A DNA stretch of 64,000 nucleotides from Gemmobacter aquarius (GTDB lineage: Bacteria > Pseudomonadota > Alphaproteobacteria > Rhodobacterales > Rhodobacteraceae). Within the stretch, counting starts at the first letter, position 1; each line of letters begins with the position of its first letter. Below the pieces are notes generated by a model, which ran no database searches, had not been told where the DNA came from, and saw only the letters and a program-made list of their open reading frames with translations. The stretch covers positions 1,290,001 through 1,354,000 of the forward strand of contig NZ_CP028918.1 in NCBI RefSeq assembly GCF_003060865.1, in the 5' to 3' direction. The position numbers were made by a program, and so were the translations under genes. Shown one piece after another: positions 59,061 through 64,000 of this stretch.

Positions 59061-60236
59061 TTACAGGTTCAGCGCGGTCCAGGCCCCGTTGCGCTTGGAC
59101 GAGCGCACGCAGGCATCGACGAAGGCCACGCCTTCCAGCCCTTCGGCAAGGCCCGGAAAGGTGACTGCGGGGTCGAGTGCGGTGCCGTCGCGACGGGCGA
59201 GGATGGCGCGGGCGGCTTCGGCGTAGATGTTGGCGAAGCCTTCCAGATAGCCTTCGGGGTGGCCTGCGGGCACCCGGGCCATGCGGGCGGCGGCGTGGCC
59301 CGAGCCGTGGCCATTGCGGGTCAGGCGGTAGCGTGGCGCGTTGAGGGGGCCGACCCAGAGGTTGTTGGGGTCTTCCTGCGACCATTCGATGCTGGATCTG
59401 GTGCCGAAGACGCGGAGCTTGAGGTTGTTTTCCAGCCCTGTCGCCACCTGACTGCACCACAGCATGCCGCGTGCGCCGCCTGCAAAGCGCAGCAGGATAT
59501 TGGCGTTGTCGTCGACGCGGCGGCCGGGGACGAAGCTTTGCAGATCGGCGGCGAGCGCATCAAGCGTCAGGCCGGTGACGAAGCGGGCGAGGTTGAAGGC
59601 ATGGGTGCCGATGTCGCCGATGGCGCCGCCTGCGCCGGTGCGTGCGGGATCGGTGCGCCAGTCGGCCTGTTTGTGGCCCGACTGCTCGATGGGTTCGGCC
59701 AGCCAGTCTTGCGCGTATTCCACCTGCACGAGGCGGATGTCGCCCAGATCGCCATTGGCGACCATCTCGGCGGCTTGGCGGACCATGGGGTAGCCGGTGT
59801 AATTGTGGGTCAGCGCGAAGATCACGCCCGACGCTTCGGCGGCTTTGGCGAGGCGCTTGGCCTCGGGCAGGGTGGCGGTCAGGGGTTTGTCGCAGATGAC
59901 ATGGATGCCACGGCGCAGGAATTGCAGGGCCACGGGGGCGTGCATGTGGTTGGGGGTGACGATCGCCACGGCCTGGATCCCGTCTTTGCGGCGTGCTTCG
60001 CGGGCGGCCATTTCGGCAAAGCTGGCATAGGCGCGTTTCGGGTCGACGCCCAGATCGGCGGCGCTGGCGAGGCTTTTTTCGGCGGTGGCGGAAAAGCAGC
60101 CCGCGACGAGTTCGTATTGGTCATCGAGCCTTGCGGCGATGCGGTGGACCGCGCCGATGAAGGCATCGCGCCCGCCGCCCACCATGCCGAGGCGGATGCG
60201 AGGGCTGCGGGCGACAGGTGCTGTTGTATTGGTCAT
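59061..60236 (-). CDS. Gfo/Idh/MocA family oxidoreductase
   Basis: 391 residues. Rossmann domain [20 protein letters not shown], then [20 protein letters not shown] and [20 protein letters not shown] with the conserved Lys of the CDKP motif. The C-terminal domain has [19 protein letters not shown] with the catalytic His. Such enzymes oxidise or reduce sugars or inositols with NAD(P). With the downstream-acting LacI regulator and beta-mannosidase it probably serves sugar catabolism. Confidence 0.88.
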   Translation of the reverse strand: MTNTTAPVARSPRIRLGMVGGGRDAFIGAVHRIAARLDDQYELVAGCFSATAEKSLASAADLGVDPKRAYASFAEMAAREARRKDGIQAVAIVTPNHMHAPVALQFLRRGIHVICDKPLTATLPEAKRLAKAAEASGVIFALTHNYTGYPMVRQAAEMVANGDLGDIRLVQVEYAQDWLAEPIEQSGHKQADWRTDPARTGAGGAIGDIGTHAFNLARFVTGLTLDALAADLQSFVPGRRVDDNANILLRFAGGARGMLWCSQVATGLENNLKLRVFGTRSSIEWSQEDPNNLWVGPLNAPRYRLTRNGHGSGHAAARMARVPAGHPEGYLEGFANIYAEAARAILARRDGTALDPAVTFPGLAEGLEGVAFVDACVRSSKRNGAWTALNL

Positions 60237-60250
60237 TCGAACCTCTCTCG

Positions 60251-60313
60251 TTCATCCTTGCGGCAAATACTCCGGGGGGTGCGGGGGGGGGGTGCGGGGG
60301 GCTGGCCCCCCGC
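60251..60313 (-). repeat. Dispersed stem-loop repeat, copy G
   Basis: Minus-strand copy: GCGGGGGG-CCAG-CCCCCCGC, an expanded run of C with ACCCCCC, and the tail GGAGTATTTGCCGCAAGGAT. It follows the lacI-type gene (stop at 60333) in that gene's orientation and precedes the oxidoreductase start. Confidence 0.7.
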
Positions 60314-60332
60314 CCTTGCCGGTTCCGCCGGA

Positions 60333-61322
60333 TCATGCGTCCGTTATGTCGGGCCGGTCGACGAATTGCCAGAGCGTCGGATCGGCGCCGTCTATGGCGG
60401 CAAGGACGGCGCGGGTCAGGAAGGCTCCGGCGCGGGCAACGTCTTCGGGCAGTGCGATCAGGCCGGGGCGGAAGCGGGCCAGAAACGGGGTGGCCTCCTT
60501 CCCCACCGCGTCGAAGTCGCGGGTCAGGGTCGCGCCACCGCGTTCCGCTCCGGTCACGAGCGCCATGGTCGCGGTGGTCGAGGCCGAAATCAGGCCATCT
60601 GGCGGATCACTCGCGAAGCGGCGGGCGATGGCGGCTTCGATTTCGGCCCCGGCGCTGTCCGAAGTGATGTCGTCGGCCACTTGCGCCGAAAGCCCCGCAC
60701 GTGCGGCCTCGTCCAGAAAGCCTGCGGTCATGTGGCGGGCGTAGCTGTGGTCGGGCGGGGGGGCGATGAGGAGCAGGCGTTTGCGCCCGCGTGCGGCGAG
60801 GGCGCGGACGGCGGTGCGGGCGAAGGCTTCGTTGTCATAGTCGAAAAACGGGTGGGTCAGGCCCATGTCGCTGCGCCCGTGGGTGGCAAAGGGGAAGCGC
60901 CGGTCGTGCAGGTAACGGATGCGCGGATCGTCGGCGCGGGTCTGGTTCAGGATCACGCCATCGGCCGAGCCGGTCTCGACGATGTAGCGCACCGGCGCCA
61001 TCTGGTCTTCGTCGGGAAAGAAGGGCATGACGACAAGGTGGTAGGGCGTGCCGCGCAAGCCGCGGGCGATGGCGTTCAGAAGCTGGGCGGTATGGGTCAT
61101 TGCGTCGGCCTCGGTCGACAGGATCAGGGCGATGACATGGGTCTTGCCGGTGCGGAGCCTGACGCCTGCGCGGTTGGGGCGGTAGCCGAGGCGGGCTGCG
61201 GCCTCGGCCACGCGGGTCTTGGTGGCCGCGCCGATGTCGGGGGCGTCTTTCAGCGCGCGGCTTACGGTTGCAACCGCAAGGCCGGTTTCAGCGGCGATGG
61301 TTTTCAGCGTGGGGCGGGTCAT
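60333..61322 (-). CDS. LacI family transcriptional regulator
   Basis: About 329 residues from MTRPTLKTIAAETGLAVATV; an M at 61361 would add 13 residues. The helix-turn-helix is AAETGLAVATVSRALKDAPD, the hinge helix is AARLGYRPNRAGVRLRTG, and a periplasmic-binding-type sensor follows (VIALILSTEADAMTHTAQLL ... ISASTTATMALVTG). The gene is divergent from the beta-mannosidase gene, with a perfect palindrome between them, so a sugar-induced repressor is likely. It precedes the oxidoreductase gene on the same strand. Confidence 0.92.
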   Translation of the reverse strand: MTRPTLKTIAAETGLAVATVSRALKDAPDIGAATKTRVAEAAARLGYRPNRAGVRLRTGKTHVIALILSTEADAMTHTAQLLNAIARGLRGTPYHLVVMPFFPDEDQMAPVRYIVETGSADGVILNQTRADDPRIRYLHDRRFPFATHGRSDMGLTHPFFDYDNEAFARTAVRALAARGRKRLLLIAPPPDHSYARHMTAGFLDEAARAGLSAQVADDITSDSAGAEIEAAIARRFASDPPDGLISASTTATMALVTGAERGGATLTRDFDAVGKEATPFLARFRPGLIALPEDVARAGAFLTRAVLAAIDGADPTLWQFVDRPDITDA

Positions 61323-61440
61323 GCCTGCTGTCGGTCGGGGGGATGCGCTGTCGTGGGGCATGCGGGGTCCGGCAGGGGTGTGGCATGATTTGTGACCGCT
61401 GCGCGGGGTGGGGGCAAGGGGGGAAAGCGGGTTGATGCGG

Positions 61441-61462
61441 AAATCTATAACGTTATAGATTT
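61441..61462. promoter_or_regulatory. LacI-family operator palindrome
   Basis: A perfect 22-bp palindrome: AAATCTATAAC followed directly by its complement GTTATAGATTT, with the central CG typical of LacI-family sites. It is AT-rich in a very GC-rich setting and lies 118 bases before the lacI start and 69 bases before the mannosidase start. Confidence 0.85.
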
Positions 61463-61530
61463 TTCTGAACCGGTCCCTTGGTGGCAGGCCGGCGACGGGC
61501 GGCGGATGGATTCGGGGAAGGGCGCGGGGG

Positions 61531-63921
61531 ATGGACATGCGTGATCTGGGCGGGGAGTGGTCACTGACCGATGGCGCGGTGACGGTGCCTTTCATGGTGC
61601 CCGGCGACGGTGTTACCGCGCTGCATCGGGCGGGGGTGATCGCCGACCCCTATGTCGGGCGCAACGAATATGGCTCGCGCTGGGTGGCCGGGCGGGACTG
61701 GGTGGCGAGGCGGACTTTCGACCATGCGGGCGGTGCGGCTGCGCTGGTGATCGAGGGGCTGGATACGGTGGCCGAGGTGCGGCTGAACGGGGTGCTTGTC
61801 CTGAAGGCGGCCAATGCATTCCGCCGCTGGCGGGTGTGTTCGGGCGCTGCTTTGCGGCAGGGGGAGAACGAGATTTCGGTGACCTTCCGGTCCTCGGTGG
61901 CCGAGGCGGCGCAGAGGCAGGCGGCGCAGCCGTTTTTCGTGCCGTGGCACGAGGGGAATTGCCCTATCCCGAACGGCAACATGCTTCGCAAGCCGCAATG
62001 CGATTTCGGCTGGGACTGGAACGTGGCGCTGGCGCCGTTCGGCATCTGGGGGCGGATCGGGATCGAGCCTTGCGGGCCGCGCATCGCCGATGTGGTTGTG
62101 GTGCAGCGGCACGGGGTTGGCGTGGCCGAGGTTGCGGTCGAGGTGCGTGCCGAGGGAGTGGCAGAGGGCGAGGTTGTCACGGCTGCCCTGTGCGGGGTGA
62201 CGGGGGCGGGCACCATAGCGGGCGGCGTGGCGCGGGTGGTGCTGGCGATTGCCGAGCCTGTGCTGTGGTGGCCCGCGGGTCTGGGCGCGCAGGTGTTGCA
62301 TGATCTGGTGGTGACGGCGGGGGCTGCGCGGGCGGTGCGACGGGTGGGCTTGCGCGACATGGCGCTGCTGTCCGAGCCTGACGCGGCGGGGCGGTCGTTC
62401 GGGTTTAGGGTCAACGGGCAGGCGGTCTTTGCGCGGGGGGCGAACTGGATACCGGCGGATGCGCTGGCGGGTCGGATTACGGTTGAGGGCGTGCGCGATC
62501 TGCTGCAATCGGCGGTGGATGCCAATATGAACATGATCCGCGTCTGGGGTGGCGGGCGCTACGAGCCGGACTGGTTTTACGACCTCTGCGACGAGATGGG
62601 GCTGATGGTCTGGCAGGATTTCATGTTCGCCTGCCATCTTTACCCCTCGACCCCCGAATTTCTGGCCGAGGTCGATGCCGAGGTGCGCGATGTGGTGGCG
62701 CGGATCAACCATCACGCCTGCATCGCGCTGTGGTGTGGCGACAACGAATTGGTCGGCGCGCTGGGCTGGTTCGAGGCAAGCCGCAAGGACCGCGACCGTT
62801 ATCTGGTCAGCTATGACCGGCTGAACCGGACGGTCGAGGCGGCGCTGAAGGCGGTGTTGCCAGATGCGGCGTGGTGGCCGAGTTCGCCTTCGGCGGGGCC
62901 GCTGGCCTTTGGCGATGCGTGGCATGACGACAGTTCGGGCGACATGCATTTCTGGAGCGTCTGGCACGAGGGGCGCGATTTCGACCATTACCGCGAGGTG
63001 CGGCCGCGGTTCTGTTCGGAATTCGGCTTTCAATCCTATCCGTCGATGCAGGTGATCCGGCGCTTTGCGGAGCCTTCGGATTTCAACATCGCCGCCCCCG
63101 TGATGGAGAGCCACCAGAAGAACGCGGGCGGCAATGCGCGGATTGCCGAGACGATGTTCCGGTATTTCCGCTTTCCGGTGGATTTTGCCAGTTTCGTTTA
63201 CCTGTCACAGGTGCAGCAGGGGCTGGCGATCAAGACGGCGGTGACGGCATGGCGGGGGATCAAGCCGCAGTGTCAGGGCACGCTGTACTGGCAGTTGAAC
63301 GACACATGGCCGGTGTGTTCGTGGTCGTCGCTCGACCACGGGGGCGGGTGGAAACTGCTGCACCACATGGCCAAGGGGTTTTATGCGCCAGTGACGGTGG
63401 TCTGCATCCCGCAAGGCGAGGCGCTGGTGCTGCGCGGGGTGAATGACGGGCGCGACGCGGTGCGGCTGCGGGTTACCGCGCGGGCGGCGGCGATGGACGG
63501 GACGGTGCGCGATCTGGGGGCAGGCGAGGGGGTGGTGCCGGTCGACCGTGCGGTGGACCTGTGCCGCGTGGTGCGGGGCGATCTGCGGGCGGAGGAGGTG
63601 CTGGTGTTCGACTGGGAGGGCGATGCTGCAGGGAGCGATGTTTTTGCGCCCTTGCCGTGGAAGGCCTATGACTTGCGGCCATCGGGCGTGACGCTTGCGG
63701 TTTCGGGTGGGGCAGGCGACTGGCGTTTGCGGCTGGAGGTTGCGGCGCTGGCGCCCTTTGTTGCGGTCGAGGCGGATGTGGCGGGGCGGTTCAGCGCGAA
63801 TGCGGTGACGATGGTGCCGGGGGTTCCGGTCGAGATCGGCTTTGACTGCGATCCGGGCGTGGTGCCGGAATTCGTGCTGCGCGATCTTCATGCGGCGACC
63901 TATGGGCCGGGTGCGGGATGA
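61531..63921 (+). CDS. Beta-mannosidase, glycoside hydrolase family 2
   Basis: 796 residues, no signal peptide, so cytoplasmic. The order is a GH2 sugar-binding domain (RDLGGEWSLTDGAVTVPFMV ... EGLDTVAEVRLNGVLV), an Ig-like domain, then the TIM barrel with FARGANWIPADAL, MIRVWGGGRYEPDWFYDLCD, the acid/base Glu in LWCGDNELVGAL and the nucleophile Glu in RFCSEFGFQSYPSM. It should release mannose from beta-1,4-manno-oligosaccharides. The start may be ATG 61531 or 61537. Controlled by the palindrome and the divergent LacI regulator, by inference. Confidence 0.9.
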   Translation: MDMRDLGGEWSLTDGAVTVPFMVPGDGVTALHRAGVIADPYVGRNEYGSRWVAGRDWVARRTFDHAGGAAALVIEGLDTVAEVRLNGVLVLKAANAFRRWRVCSGAALRQGENEISVTFRSSVAEAAQRQAAQPFFVPWHEGNCPIPNGNMLRKPQCDFGWDWNVALAPFGIWGRIGIEPCGPRIADVVVVQRHGVGVAEVAVEVRAEGVAEGEVVTAALCGVTGAGTIAGGVARVVLAIAEPVLWWPAGLGAQVLHDLVVTAGAARAVRRVGLRDMALLSEPDAAGRSFGFRVNGQAVFARGANWIPADALAGRITVEGVRDLLQSAVDANMNMIRVWGGGRYEPDWFYDLCDEMGLMVWQDFMFACHLYPSTPEFLAEVDAEVRDVVARINHHACIALWCGDNELVGALGWFEASRKDRDRYLVSYDRLNRTVEAALKAVLPDAAWWPSSPSAGPLAFGDAWHDDSSGDMHFWSVWHEGRDFDHYREVRPRFCSEFGFQSYPSMQVIRRFAEPSDFNIAAPVMESHQKNAGGNARIAETMFRYFRFPVDFASFVYLSQVQQGLAIKTAVTAWRGIKPQCQGTLYWQLNDTWPVCSWSSLDHGGGWKLLHHMAKGFYAPVTVVCIPQGEALVLRGVNDGRDAVRLRVTARAAAMDGTVRDLGAGEGVVPVDRAVDLCRVVRGDLRAEEVLVFDWEGDAAGSDVFAPLPWKAYDLRPSGVTLAVSGGAGDWRLRLEVAALAPFVAVEADVAGRFSANAVTMVPGVPVEIGFDCDPGVVPEFVLRDLHAATYGPGAG

Positions 63922-64000
63922 CCTTGGCGGGCCTGCGTCGATTTTGGTCTTGGCGGTCTTTGCCCGCTTGATCAAATTGCCGGTCGCGGCGTAACCATTG
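63922..64000. other. Window end, no gene seen
   Basis: Seventy-nine bases after the mannosidase stop without a recognisable gene start or terminator. Confidence 0.4.

Noticed and set aside
59259..61388. 709-codon plus-strand frame over the oxidoreductase and LacI genes
   Set aside because: Antisense of two well-recognised genes; typical of high-GC shadow frames.

Overview
The window is chromosomal DNA from an alphaproteobacterium, almost certainly a member of the Rhodobacteraceae (Rhodobacter, Gemmobacter or Tabrizicola-like). The basis is high GC with strong G/C third positions, a two-piece permuted tmRNA with the tag ANDNSAPMALAA, the split aa3 oxidase cluster ctaC-ctaB-coxF-ctaG-ctaE-surf1, the olsB-olsA ornithine-lipid pair, a ChpT-like phosphotransferase, and the trgA-trgB pair known from Rhodobacter. 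No species can be named from sequence alone.

Layout: (1) 1-2518 is the end of an rRNA operon: 3' part of 23S, 5S and initiator tRNA. (2) 2519-23466 is an accessory island lying exactly between tRNA-fMet and tRNA-Ser(CGA). Its left part is a minus-strand recombinase operon: an excisionase-like HTH gene, two tyrosine recombinases, then a large serine recombinase. The last three overlap by 8 and 4 bases, and the serine recombinase reading frame ends inside tRNA-fMet. The operon has been inactivated by an IS21 element (7-bp target duplication), an IS66 element (8-bp duplication), an in-frame TAG and a frameshift. Remnants of IS110, IS3 and an IS5/IS1182-like element follow. The right part is lower in GC and carries surface-polysaccharide functions: an FkbM methyltransferase, a beta-propeller protein, an MsbA-like ABC exporter, an LpcC-like mannosyltransferase and a second glycosyltransferase. 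It is closed by a complete IS5-family element. (3) 23467-64000 is ordinary core genome.

In the core, rplU-rpmA-(acetyltransferase)-obgE-proB-proA is followed by chpT and a divergent DUF3553 gene, olsB-olsA, a ThiE-like gene, trmJ and ctaA-M32 peptidase-MFS with coupled starts. Next come tldD, the aa3 oxidase subunit II/III and assembly cluster, thrC-M16 peptidase-acetyltransferase, acuI, an orphan polyamine-type binding protein and ssrA. The end holds an FAD oxidase, an MBL-fold protein, a class V aminotransferase, photolyase, cfa-trgA-trgB, and a divergent LacI/beta-mannosidase locus with a perfect palindromic operator.

Three kinds of non-coding structure stand out. At least seven copies of a GC-rich stem-loop with a conserved AT-rich tail sit directly after stop codons, always in the orientation of the preceding gene. 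Four three-base-loop palindromes lie in 110 bp between ssrA and the FAD oxidase gene, one of them containing that gene's stop codon. A nested hairpin lies between the HTH gene and the first recombinase. The best candidate for an undescribed system is the translationally coupled tyrosine-tyrosine-serine recombinase operon beside tRNA-fMet.
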